Notes: generated by a model not told the origin, from the letters alone. A DNA stretch of 64,000 bases from Paralithodes platypus (GCA_032716605.1 CM064517.1:25319861-25383860), one strand, 5' to 3'; shown: positions 10,235 to 20,714, counted from the stretch's first letter. Numbers and translations: made by a program.

Positions 10235-10861
10235 GACTTTCTTCTTTCAATCCATTAGCGATCTTCCACCACTGGTTGTCTCTCTCACTTTGACTTCCAT
10301 TTACTGTATCTTGGCATTCTGTCATCATCCATTCTCTGTACATAACCATTACACAGCAAAATATTGTCATCCGGGTATCGTTCATGTCAGTCTATTCTAT
10401 TGTCTCCATTATTGTCCTCATTTATTATATACATCGGAGACCAATATTCAACCCAAATTTCAATGAGGTTAGGCTAGTGCATGATGGCGATAAGCGTAAT
10501 GTGAGAATAACTTATTATTTGTATTTAAATGACCTTTTAATGAAGCCAATTATTGATTGTTTCCTTTACTATTTCAGAACACTTTTCAATTAGATTTTGA
10601 CCTTTTGTTATTATTACTTTAGAGTCTACTTCCTTGCAGGCATCACTATAAATTTTTAAGTATGGAATTGAATTTGCCAAGCGTGTTCCCAGTTAAGTGG
10701 GTTATCTTAGTCACTTTTCACTTTGGTTTTGTTGTCATATAGAGTTGTTATATGTGTACAGATGTTAATTTTTTTTGTTGGTGTACTTGGGGGACACGGC
10801 TTGTAGTACAGTACTGTATACAGTGTTTCCAATCTGAATGCTGTATATTACAGTACAGTAC
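10235..10861. other. No recognised gene
   Basis: This is sequence between two RTE-A copies. A minus-strand frame around 10239-10385 includes NGSQSERDNQWWKIANGL, which could be a retroelement remnant, but no family could be assigned. Confidence 0.35.
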
Positions 10862-11040
10862 TCTCTTCCCCCCTGGGGGTAAGGAAATAGAATATGCCTC
10901 CTGCGTGTCGTAAAAGGCGACTAAAGAGGTTAGGTCGGTGGTTATGCGACCCTCCACCCGTGATTTTTTTTAAAGCAACGAATAACGAACAAACGGCCTC
11001 GGAACTAGTTGGACCTAATGTTGACTAACTCCGACCTACT

Positions 11041-11289
11041 ATGGACAGTCTAAGGATTGCGACTTGAATTGTAAGAGGCATGAATGATGACACAAAAGAG
11101 AGAGAGGTCCAGGAAGTGTTAGTGAATGCCAGGCTGGATGTATGCGGAATGACTGAGACCAAATGGAGGGGTACATGTGTGAGAGACTGGGAGTGTGGAA
11201 TGGGTGTGTGTGCTGGAGTGGGTGAGAATGAGGGAGCGAAAGAAGGTGTGTGTTTTTTTGTAAGTAACAAATGGAAGGAGCTTGTATGA
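11041..11289 (+). pseudogene. RTE-A endonuclease, N-terminal part
   Basis: The frame reads an IATxIVRGMNDDTKEREV start, then LDVCGMTETKWRGT, the conserved ETKW block of exonuclease-endonuclease-phosphatase domains in RTE elements. An in-frame stop interrupts the first strand (AT*IVRG). It ends at the insertion that starts near 11290. Confidence 0.78.
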
Positions 11290-11690
11290 GACTAAAAATA
11301 ATAATAGGTTTATTTAATGTCATTTTTACAATTGCAACCATAGAGTTGAAAATATACAGTGAGTAAAACATACATACAAAGTGTCATTAAACATAAAATG
11401 CACATAAAATACAAATATTAAGAACAATTTGCCAGAATAATGATCATGTACTGTATTGGCAAAATATAATATAATTTCAAAACACTGACTACCTACTTCC
11501 TCAAGTAATTGTTTATATACCTGGTCATCTGTGGAATGGCACTGTTTTGGTGTTTCTTGGTGTTACATTTTTCTTCAACTAGAAAGTTTCTTGCTCGTAA
11601 TTTGTGTGTGTAAGTGTTGGTGTTGTCCGGTAGAAGTATATTTCTATGCTGTTTATCGTGCAACAACTTAAGGCTGTCTTCTATGGTTCT
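11290..11690 (-). mobile_element. Unidentified retroelement 3' end with poly(A) signal
   Basis: It interrupts the RTE-A endonuclease between KWKEL and VGARIVWMRMKVG. On the minus strand an open stretch containing NILLPDNTNTYTHKLRARNF ends in a stop. About 200 bases of AT-rich 3' sequence follow, with ATTAAATAAA close to the end (about 11310). This looks like the 3' end of a LINE or a retrocopy. The family was not recognised. Confidence 0.5.
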
Positions 11691-11938
11691 GTGGGTGCAA
11701 GGATTGTGTGGATGAGAATGAAAGTAGGAATACAGACGTGGGTGGTTGTGTGTGTGTGTGTGTATGCTCTGACAGAGGATAAAACTGTAAGAGAGAAAGA
11801 GGAGTTCTGGGTGGATGTTGAGGCGTGCCTGGATAAGTTTGGCAAGAGCAAAAGAATATTTCTGATTGGGGATATCCCGGATATGAAAGTGAAGGTGGGT
11901 GATAGGAAAGTTGATGGAGTGGCGGGAGGGTGAGGTTT
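11691..11938 (+). pseudogene. RTE-A endonuclease, middle part
   Basis: The frame reads VGARIVWMRMKVGIQTW, then YALTEDKTVREKEEFW and KRIFLIGDIPDMKVKVGDR. The IGD segment corresponds to the LGDxN catalytic block of the endonuclease, with the usual Asn replaced. It ends at the SINE insertion near 11940. Confidence 0.72.
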
Positions 11939-11939
11939 A

Positions 11940-12235
11940 CCGTCAGAGTGTAGGAATAGGTTTTTACACCATACCCGAAAGAGGATTTATGGAGATCCGA
12001 TCTTACTCTCAACCATCTTAACAATTTTACCAACACACCTAAATTTCGTTAGATGCTGAAATAGCCTCCCGAAAATATGCCATGGGCTGGGATTGAACCC
12101 AGGACCCTTAGGCTATGAGGCTGTCACTCTACCAGTTAGACCAAGAAAGATATCTCACTTGACCCGGTCAGCTCAAATTATTTCCGCATCTGGTTCTGTT
12201 TAGGATAACCTATTTTTACTGACTTTACAAGAGGT
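11940..12235 (-). mobile_element. tRNA-derived SINE inside the RTE-A endonuclease
   Basis: On the minus strand the head reads TGGTCTAACTGGTAGAGTG (A box), an anticodon-loop-like CTCATAG, and GGGTTCAATCCC (B box) at about 12150-12080. The body runs down to about 11940. CAT in the loop suggests a tRNA-Met ancestor, but this is a guess. RTE-A coding sequence continues on both sides. Confidence 0.72.
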
Positions 12236-12686
12236 GAATGGGAATGGTAGTGCACTTGTGGACGTATGTGTGGGTAGGAGGTTGTGGATAGCCAACACCT
12301 TCTTCCGACACAGAATGATACACAGGTACACATGGAAAGTGGTGTGGAGGAGGAAGGATGATACAGTGGTGGAACGAAAGGCACTGATTGATTATATATG
12401 TGAATGAACAAATGAAGAATTCTGTGCTGGATGCTAGGGTGTATAGGGGTATTGGGGGGGGGGGGTCTGTCGGATCATTATGTAGTAGTAGCTAAAATTA
12501 GGATACAAAAGAAGTGGGTGAGGAGAGCTGGAGGGAGGCGAGAGGAGGGTGGAGAGGTTGCAGGAGGAGGAGATTAGGGAAGAGTTGAAGAGAACAGTAA
12601 AAAGACGACTTGGGAGGTTTGACCTGGAGGGTATGGAGGAGGTGAGCAAAGTGTTTAAGGAAGCGATATATGCAGCATGTGAGGAG
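12236..12686 (+). pseudogene. RTE-A endonuclease C-terminus and linker
   Basis: It reads VNGNGSALVDVCVGRRLWIANTFF and RHRMIHRYTWKVVWRR. The YTW block is the end of the endonuclease domain, which carries the catalytic His/Trp region in this family. Stops follow, and the frame ends AACEE where LINE-C is inserted. Confidence 0.75.
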
Positions 12687-14221
12687 TTTTTTTTTTTTTT
12701 TTTTTTTTTTTCTATGTGATTGAGGGAGGCAAAAGGCATAACTGCCTATAGCGAGTGCCTCCCCCATAGTTGAAAGAGTGACAGGGCCAAAATCAAGGGA
12801 CGTTCGAGCCAAAATACCTGGACACACGGAGTTTGAAGCAATTTAAGTCATAGGAAGAGGGAAAGACTGATTCTGGGAGAGAGTTCCAGAGCTCAGCTGT
12901 TGAGTAGAAGAAAGTTTGAGAGTAACGTTTCACTCTTGGGTTGGAGAGTTGCACAGAGTAGGGGTGGGATTGAGTTGCAAGACGGGTACCACGTGCCCTA
13001 CGTAAAGGAGGTGGTATGCACTGGGATAGCTCTGAGGAACACTGATTATTATAGTAGCGATAGAATAGCGAGAGAGATGCAACATTGCGGCGGAGAGAGA
13101 GAGATTGCAGAGAGTTGGTGAGTGGACGGGAGTTAATGATACGAAAGGCCTTCCTTTCAACTTTGTCTAGGAGAGCGGTGTGAGAGGAACCTCCCCACAC
13201 ATGTGAACAATACTCAATACAAGGGCGCACTATGCCCCTGTACAGAGCAAGAAGCTGTGCAGGGGAAAAGAACCCCCTAAGGCGGTTGAGCACACCCAGC
13301 TTCTGGGAGGCTGCCTTAGCAAGACTGGTAATATGGTCCTTCCAAATGAGAGCAGAAGAAAAAGAGACACCAAGAATATTGAGAGAAGATGAAGGGTTGA
13401 TTTTTGTATTGTTGAAGAATAAGGGATAGTCCGCTGGGAGATCCTGACGGGTAGATAGATGGAGAAATTGGGTTTTGGAAGCATTAAAGTTAACAAGGTT
13501 TTCTCTGCCCCAATTGGAAATAGTATTTAGATCAGAATTTAAGAGTTCTATGGCTTCATTACGTTTGTCGTTGAGGGATTGCTGGCTGGGGCGTTCTGAA
13601 AAACTAATGGAGTAGTGTAAGGTTGAGTCGTCTGCGTATGAATGGATGGGAATTAAGGTACAGTTAAGGAGATCATTTATAAAAATTAGAAAGAGAATAG
13701 GAGATAGGACAGAGCCCTGAGGAACACCGGAGTTTATAGGGTGAGGAAGTGAACAATGGCCGTCCACAACCGCGGCTATGGAACGGCCGGAAAGGAAATT
13801 AGAGACAAAGGCACAGATGGAGGGATAGAAACCGAAGGAGGGTAGTTTAGAAATTAAAGATTTATGCCAGACTCTATCGAAGGCTTTCGATATGTCTAGT
13901 GCAATAGAAAAAGTCTCCCCGAAGTCCCGGAAGGAGGATGACCAAGAGTTAGTAAGATATGAAAGAAGATCACCAGTAGAGCGACCCTTAAGGAAGCCAT
14001 ACTGGCGATCTGAGAGCAGATTATGAGAAGAGAAATGCTTAAGAAATTTGGAAGCAAGAATAGTTTCAAAAACTTTAGAAAGACAAGAGATGAGAGCAAT
14101 TGGACGATAGTTGGAGGGTTGAGAGCGGTCACCCTTCTTTGGGACAGGTTGAATGTGAGCAAACTTCCAGCATGAAGGGAAGACGTTAGAGGATAGACAG
14201 AGACAAAAGAGTTTGCCTAGG
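12687..14221 (-). mobile_element. LINE-C (Jockey/CR1-like), 5'-truncated
   Basis: The minus-strand element starts inside its reverse transcriptase at about 14221 and ends in an A tail of about 26 bases (T run at 12687-12712). Its 3' part recurs at 54609-54924 with about the same sequence and, more diverged, at 45184-45380. It sits in RTE-A between GAG GAG and GTG TAT. No clear TSD was seen. Confidence 0.85.
12793..14220 (-). pseudogene. LINE-C reverse transcriptase, uninterrupted but 5'-truncated
   Basis: One frame stays open for about 475 codons from 14220 to the stop at 12793. It shows NVFPSCWKFAHIQPVPKKGD, the NYRPIAL block, motif A ALDISKAFDRVWH, motif B SGVPQGSVLSP (about 13733-13700), and motif C SYADDSTL (near 13630). 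After the palm it has GVLNRLRGFFSPAQLLALYR and a C-terminal LWNSLPESVFPSSYD segment typical of Jockey/CR1-type LINEs. No ATG is needed because the 5' half, including the endonuclease, is missing. The unbroken frame implies a recent insertion. Confidence 0.85.
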
Positions 14222-14331
14222 CAGGTGTATGGAGTAAGGAGAAGAGGGAGAGGAGTGAATGGTACAGCATGGTGGACTGAAGATAAGAAGAAAGCGTATA
14301 GAGAGGTGGTTGTTGTTGTTGTTGTTGTTCC

Positions 14332-16538
14332 CTAAGCTGCCTGGCCGAACAGCCCCGAGTCCCTGAGAAAGGCCATGGCCACGATCGGGCTTTCCCTCAG
14401 AGCTCTCATTGAGTGTAGATTGTGTTGTTGGCGTAAGTGGTTGTGTGAAATGCAGTCTTCTATGATGTGTTTAATGGTATGGGGTGCTGTGTTACATCCC
14501 GGGCAGGCGTCGACAACGGAGTCATCCAGTCTCTTCTGATAGCTCAGGAGAGCTGGATGGTGTCCGCATCTCAGCCTGGCCAGGTGGACTCTGTCCTCGC
14601 GAGGAAGGGAGGATTCGGAAGGATGGATTTCGGGAGGTCGTGCATGCAGCTGCGTGTTGTCTGTGAGTGAGTGGATGGATCGGTGAGAGATATGAGTATG
14701 GATGTGCTTCTGGAAGTTGGTTCGGGGTGGGCAGGGAGGGAGAGAGGACAATAATTGTGTGTGATACCGTGTGCTGGGTGTTGTTTTGATATTTCTTGGT
14801 GTCTGTGGGTGTGTTGCCATGTAGTTTAGTGGGTGGTCTTGGTTCGTGGAGGCTGCTGCCAGGAATTGAGTGCCTCTCATGTCCAGATGGTCTTTGACTT
14901 TGAGGATTTTGGTTTCTTGATGTAGGTGATCTGTGGGTGCAGTAGCTGTGCAGCCTGTAATGATCTTCAGGGCTTTGTTTTGAATAGTCTGTAAGGTCTT
15001 ATGATGTGTTTCAGCTAGGTTAGAAGCCCAGGCTGGGCTTGCGTATTCCATCACTAATCTTATGTATTGTTTATATACTGTGGTGGTAGTTTCTTTGTTG
15101 TGTCCAAATTTTGTGTGAGCAAGTGACCTGAGGGCGTTAAGTCTGGGTGTCAGTTTCTTTTAATGTTTGTGGTGTGCTGTTTGAATGTCATATGAGTATC
15201 ATATGTTACTCCTAGGATTTTGGGTGTGTGTGTATGTGTTAGGGGTGTGTTGTTTATGGTGAGTTGAGGGATGTATTCGTGTCCTCCTGTCCAACTTGTG
15301 AGCAGGGTTGCGGTGGATTTGGCTGGGGCTAGATTAAGTCTGTTTGTAGTGCACCAGCCATGTAGTGTGTTGAGATAGGGTTGAAGGAGATCTGTTGCTC
15401 TTTTTGGGTCATGGTGTGTGCATGTGAGTGTTATGTCATCTGCATAGGAGGCTAAGTTTATTTGGGGCGTATTGGGTGTAGTTATATCGTGCATGTACAG
15501 ATTGAAGAGTGCGGGCGATAGGACGGATCCTTGTGAGACTCCGTTTGGAAAGTTTCTGATTTTAGATGACTGACCGGCAAAAGATACGTGTGCACATCTG
15601 CCTGCTAGGAAGTTGGCCAGCCACCTTTTTGTGTTGTTGTGCATGTTTGTGTTGTAGAATTTGTTTGTTAGGTTGTGGCGGGAGATGGCATCGAAGGCTT
15701 TACTAATGTCGAGTGTGGCTAATAGTGATCTGTGTGGTGGTCTAGCTGAGTTGATGCCGTCGAATCTCTTTGTGTAAGGTCTGTGAGAAGAGTGTTTGTG
15801 GAGTGCAGTGGCCTAAAGCCATGTTGTGTTGGAGCTAGGGGTAGGTCAGGTGTAATTTGTTGTTGTTGTTCCCCAGACTGCCTGGCCGAACAGCCCCAAG
15901 GCCCCAAGCAAGGCCAAGGCCATATCCGAGTGCCCCCACAGACCCCTCCCTGCCTACCACAATAAAGCCTGGGTGACCGAAGCCACTCCATGGCGGGGAG
16001 CTGAGGAGGGTGCGGAAACGCCCGGGAAACCAAAGCCCCACCCAAGGCCCTGTGCCCCTCAGCAATTATGAAGGGAAAGTTGAGGGGCAAAGGAAAAAAT
16101 GTGACGCTTTGGCTCCCAGTCTGCCAACCTCTAGGTTGGCAGTAAGGAGGTCAATCCACGGAAGAGACGCAGTCACATGAGATCTAGAAAACATATAAGT
16201 AAAAGGAACAGTCGGAGTAAGCTATGGGTATGGCAGAGATCGCTCAGTTCTCACTCTGATAGACCAGCCCATCACCACTGTAATTAGTTGTAATACTAGG
16301 CGTTCCATGACTTTGGAGGGGGAGCAAAGGAGTGTGATGGGGCGGTGCGAGGAGGGTAGCGTGGGGTCTTTGTTGGGTTTGGGGAATGTGATGATGATAC
16401 CATGCTTCCAAATGTCTGGTATTGTGTTGTGTGAATAGCTGTAGTTTGATGTTAGTGAGTGCTTGTATGCCTTGTGGTCCCAGGTGTCTGAGGTGTATGT
16501 TGCTTATGTTGTCTAGGCCACAGGCGGGTGAGTGCTTG
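14332..16538 (-). pseudogene. LINE-B reverse transcriptase, frameshifted
   Basis: Pieces in order on the minus strand are KHGIIITFPKPNKDP and HRPITLLCSPSKVMERLVL (16420-16290), TPDLPLAPTQHGFRPLHS (after the nested element), NGVSQGSVLSPALFNLYMHD (motif B) and SYADDITLTC (motif C, near 15446). The C-terminal part starts MEYASPAWASNLAETHHKT (15054) and has cysteines in CPGCNTAPHTIKHIIEDC near the end, a zinc-finger-like motif. One base is missing in an A run near 15158 relative to the copy at 55450, which splits the frame. Confidence 0.82.
15858..16278 (-). mobile_element. Non-autonomous element carrying the LINE-B 3' tail
   Basis: This 421-base insertion lies inside LINE-B and is flanked by TGTAATT at 15851-15857 and 16279-16285. 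Its 3' end (minus strand) reads GGCTGTTCGGCCAGGCAGTC plus (AAC)n, almost the same as LINE-B's own end. The 5' part is unrelated to the LINE-B coding region and contains a 10-bp-arm hairpin (CTGCCAACCT..AGGTTGGCAG near 16120-16140). No tRNA A or B box was found, so it is either a SINE with an unrecognised head or a deleted LINE derivative. Confidence 0.78.
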
Positions 16539-16548
16539 AGAGAGGTGG

Positions 16549-18064
16549 TTGGGTAGTAGAGTGAATGAAGATTTGGAGAGACAGAAAAAAGCGAGGTACT
16601 TGGAGAAAAAGAGAGTAGTGAAGGAAAGTAAGAGAAGATCAGATGAGGAATTTGGAAGGAATCTGAGTGTAAAATGGAAGGAGTGTAAGAAACTGTTCTG
16701 GAGAGAGGTCAAGAAAGTTAGGGAAGGTAGCCAGGGAAATAGTAAAGGTGTGAAAGATAAGAATGGGCGAGTGTTAACCGAGAAGCAAGAGAGAGTCGAA
16801 AGATGGAGGGAGTATTTCAACGAATTGCTGAATGTAAGGAATGAAGTGCCAGCAAACATAGTTGGATGGGGTATGGAAGGGAGAAGAAGAGAAGTAGGGG
16901 AGGAGGAGGTGGGGATCAGGTCAGAAGTGTGTGAAGCCATGAAAAGAGTGAAGCTGGGGAAAGCATCAAGAATAGATGGAGTGTGTGGGGAAATGCTGAG
17001 GTATGGTGGTGAGATAGTGATCGAATGGGTATGGAAAATTTGTAAACTAGCATGGGAGAACGGGAGTGCACCTGATGACTGGAAGACAGGCATAATAGTC
17101 CCCCTGTATAAGGAGAAAGAGGAATGTGTGGTAACCACCGGGGAATATGTCTTCTAAGCGTATTAGGGAAGGTGTACAGTAGGGTAGTTATTGAGAGAGT
17201 GAGAGCGAGAATGGAGAAATGGATAGGTGACGAGCAGGGCGGGTTTAGGAAGGGAAGAGGATGTGTAGATCAGATTTTTGCCCTGAAATGTGTTGTGGAG
17301 AAATATCTGGAGAAAGACAGAGTGGATAGAGAAGGTATGTGGAAAGTACTGAGACTATACGGAGTAGATGGCAAGTTGCTGAAAGCAGTGAAGAGCATGT
17401 ATGAGGGTGCAAAGGCATCAGTATGTGAGGAGAATGAGCAGAGCGAGTTCTTTGATCTGAATGTTGGGTTGAAACGGGTGTGTGATGTCCCTGTGGTTGT
17501 TTAATGTATACAGTATATGGATGGAGTCATGAAAGAAATACTGTACAAGGAAGACCAGTGGATGTTGGTGTACCACTGATAAGGGAGGGAACCAGTGGAA
17601 GCTACCTGAACTGCTGTTTGCTGATGATACAGTTCCGATGAGCGATAGTGAATGGGAGTTGCAGGGTCTGGTAAATATGTTTGGAACAGTGTGCGAAAAA
17701 CGGAATCTGAAGGTAAATGCGGGGAAGAGAAAGGTTATGGTCTTCGAAATGGGTGAAGCCACAGTGTGAGGTGAAGTTGAACGGTCAGGCTATGGATATT
17801 GTCAGCTCATTTAATTATCTGGGCAGTGTGCTGAGTAAAGATGGGTGTATGGATGAAGAAGTGCGGGAGAGGGTGCAACCCGCGAAGAGGTTTGTAGGAA
17901 TGCTGAAAGCAGTAACAAGAAATAGGGTGGTCAGCATGGAAGCAAAGAAGTCCTTGCATGACAGTGTGGTAATCCTGACACTGACTTACGGAAGCAAAAC
18001 ATGGACGTTGGTGGAGAAACTCAGACCAAGAGTGAGAGGGGTGGAAATGAGTTACAGTACTTAA
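16549..18064 (+). pseudogene. RTE-A reverse transcriptase with motif A deleted
   Basis: The plus-strand frames read KKARYLEKKRVVKESKRR (linker), AMKRVKLGKASRIDGVCGEM, NGSAPDDWKTGIIVPLYKEK, then after a frameshift at about 17124 GNHRGICLLSVLGKVYSR and DEQGGFRKGRGCVDQIF. The segment that should carry motif A is missing: EKYLEKDR is joined directly to VDREGMWKVL (17308-17343). Motif C, LLFADDT, is at 17611-17632. The C-terminal frame at 17717-18064 has FNYLGSVLSKDGCMDEEV and TLTYGSKTWTL. Multiple frameshifts and the loss of a catalytic Asp make it dead. Confidence 0.85.
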
Positions 18065-18413
18065 GAAGTGGGTGCGGAGTTACATGGAGGGATAGACAGA
18101 CGAATGAGGAAGTGGTGTGGAGGTAGATGTGCTGGAAAGTGTGAAAAGGAACAGCTTGAGATGGTTCGGCCATATGGAACGTATGGGAAGCGAGAGAATG
18201 ACTAAGACGGTGTACGAGAGCAAGGTGGAAGGACAGGAAGAGGTAAACCGAAAGAGAGGTGGAAGGATGGAGTGAAGAAGTATATGGATGAAGGCAGTGC
18301 TGGTTGGGAAGAGGGGCGTTGACTGACTGGGGACAGAGGTGCTTGGGGGCGTTTCGTTCATGGCCACCCCTTCGAGGATCACGGCGTCAGGCAATAGCTA
18401 TAGATAGATAGAT

Positions 18414-18726
18414 TTTTAAAGTCACACACAGCAAAGAATATTTTAGATAAATATATTTCCTAAAAATATGTAAGCATTAATGTTCTATTTACTTTAATAT
18501 ACATATAATATTTCCTTCCTGGAATGGAATTCTGAAGGGAGAGCAAAATCGCTAATCAAAATGAAATCTGCAGAGAATTACCCCAAGAATTTATTTCAAT
18601 TGTGTCTTTATGATATTTTGTTTATTTGGATGCGTTAAATATTGGCATGGTACTATATTATTGACCATAGACTTTTGGCAAATACATGAACTCCCGTGAT
18701 GAGGTCGTAATCACAGACCACCTATT
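18414..18726. other. AT-rich sequence with no recognised feature
   Basis: No gene or repeat signal is visible between the RTE-A tail and the first family E MITE. Confidence 0.4.
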
Positions 18727-18955
18727 AACCCGTGTAGTACCGGTGACGTCCTTTTCATTACATCCTGGCAACTGTTACACGATTTCATATAGTTTAGGAA
18801 GGACGTCTACCAATTAAAGGCCTCCAAATTATTTCAATTAATCCATTTAGCTACCTTATATCCTTCCTAAGCTTCATAAATTCGTCTAAATACATCAGAA
18901 ATTCATTAATGTGAACGTGACTGGTTCTGGAGGGGTTAGATGAGTATGATGAACA
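18725..18955. mobile_element. Family E palindromic MITE
   Basis: It starts TTAACCC..AGTACCGGTGACGTC and ends AACGTGAC..GGGGTTAG. The middle halves are complementary around TTTAGGAAGGACG and TCCTTCCTAAGCTTCAT. TTAA or near-TTAA marks both ends. Confidence 0.7.
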
Positions 18956-19304
18956 TGAAGAGCAGAGCGTGTTGTTCTGGACTGACCAATTTGTACTCTC
19001 ATCGTTATTTTTGTCAGTAATACCAGCATCAATATTATGCTTACTTGGTCAATAAAGTTCACTGATTACGTCAACATTGAAGGTTGACGTAAGCTTTAAC
19101 AGTGGATGTATACAAGTAATAGGCTATATTAACTTCCATGCAGTACTTAAGAAAAGTTAGCATTTCAAATTGTATTGCAAAAACTTCCAGATACATATCT
19201 GATTTGAGTATTTTAAGAGTATTTTTCGTACTATTTTATAGTTTATTTATAGTTTATACATTTAGTTACATTTCGTAAACTAATTGAAATTTGGTGAGGT
19301 ATTG

Positions 19305-19680
19305 TGAGGCAGGGGAGGTAGAGTGAGTGAGGTAGGGAGAGGTAGAGTGAGACAGGGGAGGTAGTGTGAGTGAGGTAGGGGAGGTAAAGTGAGTGAGACA
19401 GGGAGAGGTAGAGTGAGGCAGGGGAGGTAGAGTGAGTGAGCCAGGGAGAGGTAGAGTGAGGCAGGGAGAGGTAGAGTGAGGCAGGGAGAGGTAGAGTGAG
19501 GCAGGGAGAGGTAGAGTGAGGCAGGGAGAGGTAGAGTGAGGCAGGGGAAGTAGACTGAGGCAGGGGAGGTAGAGTGAGGCAGAGGAGGTAGAGTTAGGCA
19601 GGGGTAGGTAGAGTTAGGCAGGGGTAGGTAGAGTTAGGCAGGGGTAGGTAGAGTTAGGCAGGGGTAGGTAGAGTGAAGCA
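19305..19680. repeat. G-rich 20-bp minisatellite
   Basis: The unit is GAGGTAGAGTGAGGCAGGGA with insertions such as an extra GTGA. About 18 copies are present. The last four share a GGGGTAGGTAGAGTTAGGCA variant that clearly spread by local duplication. Confidence 0.9.
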
Positions 19681-19727
19681 GGATGACCTACTTTTACTGG
19701 CGGGGTTTAGCGTCCGATCGGCCGTTG

Positions 19728-20530
19728 CCCTCTCTCTCTCTCTCTCTATCTATATATATCTCTCTCTCTCTCTTTCTCTCTCCTTCCTTACTTACTTTCT
19801 TCTCTCCTTCCTTGGACCTCCTTCCCTTCCTCCCCCCCCCCCCCTCTCTCTCTTTCTCTTTATTCTCTCTCTCTCTTTCCGTGTATTCTTCCCTCCTTCA
19901 TTTCCTCTTTCCCTCCCTCTGTTTTTTCCCTTTCTCCGTTCTCTATTTACTCCGTTTTATTCCCTTTCTCCGTTTTTCTTCACTTACTCCTTTTTCTTCG
20001 CTGCCTCATCCTCTATCCTTCCTGCCTTCCAATCTTCTCTCTCCACTTCCTGTTGTCTTCTTCATCTGAATTGTTTACTATTTTTTGTTCTTCCCTCCCT
20101 CTCTATACCTCTTGCCTCCCATCCCTACCTCCTTCTTTCCTTCCCTCCCTCTCTACCTCTTTCCTCCCATCCCTACCTCCTTCCTTCCCGCCCTCTCTAC
20201 CTCTTTCCTCCCATCCCTACCGCTTGCCTCTTTCCTCCCTCCCTCCTTCTATACCTCTTTCCACCCATCCTTACCTCTTGCCTTTCCTCCCATCCCTACC
20301 TCCTTCCTTCCTTCCCACCCTCTCTACCTCTTTCCTCCCATCCCTACGGCTTGCCTTTCCTCCCTCCCTCCCCCTTCTACCTCTTTCCTCACATCCCTAC
20401 CGCTTGCCTTTCCTCCTCCCTCCCTCCCTCCCCCTCCCCCTTTCTTACCTTCTTACTTCCCTACATCTTTATTCCCTCGCCCTTTCCTCCCTTCTTTCCT
20501 CCTCCACCATCCCTCCCTCCCTCCCTCATA
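19728..20530. repeat. Polypyrimidine region with degenerate minisatellite
   Basis: CT microsatellites lead into repeats of CTACCTCTTTCCTCCCATCC type (about 20085-20430). All three plus frames are open over long stretches because of composition, giving 128-402 codon frames of Ser, Leu and Pro. I do not regard any as genes. Confidence 0.88.
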
Positions 20531-20714
20531 CGTGTATTGCTTCTCGATCTTTCTTGCCTTCGCTTGTTTTCTTTACACGCATTTTTCTTGTACAATCAAT
20601 TTAATCTATTATTCATCTGTCTATTTCAGCGTCGTTTTGTATTTTATTGGTTGTTCCTTAATATTTGGATTATATTACAAGTTTACAACTACTCTCACAC
20701 GTTTACACACAGCT

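Larger units (their letters stand above)
14313..16538 (-). mobile_element. LINE-B (Jockey-like) with 13-bp TSD
   Basis: The element is flanked by AGAGAGGTGGTTG at 14300-14312 and 16539-16551. Removing it restores RTE-A. Its 3' end on the minus strand reads CTGTTCGGCCAGGCAGCTTAGG followed by (AAC)n. It is 5'-truncated inside the reverse transcriptase. A second copy on the plus strand at 55262-56309 has its own 13-bp TSD. A non-autonomous relative is inserted at 15858-16278. Confidence 0.9.
10862..18413 (+). mobile_element. RTE-A LINE, nearly full-length, split by nested insertions
   Basis: The 5' region (GGAAATAGAATATGCCTCC, GTCGTAAAAGGCGACTAAAG) leads into an apurinic-type endonuclease at 11041 and a reverse transcriptase at 16549-17750. 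The element ends in a conserved 3' terminus and GATA repeats at about 18413. Its own sequence occupies 10862-11289, 11691-11938, 12236-12686, 14225-14312 and 16552-18413. The rest is inserted material. When the LINE-C and LINE-B insertions are skipped, the coding sequence rejoins (GAG GAG then GTG TAT at 12686/14225). The layout EN-RT with a short tandem-repeat tail is typical of the RTE clade. Confidence 0.85.

Noticed and set aside
9981..10385. 134-codon minus frame
   Set aside because: Most of it is antisense to the RTE-A 3' region. The N-terminal part could be a retroelement remnant, but no family could be named.
15719..16090. 123-codon minus frame with an RT segment at its end
   Set aside because: It is a chimera of the 421-base non-autonomous element and LINE-B across the insertion point, not an original protein.
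16452..17138. 228-codon minus frame
   Set aside because: It is antisense to the RTE-A reverse transcriptase. Only the first part covers LINE-B, in a wrong frame.
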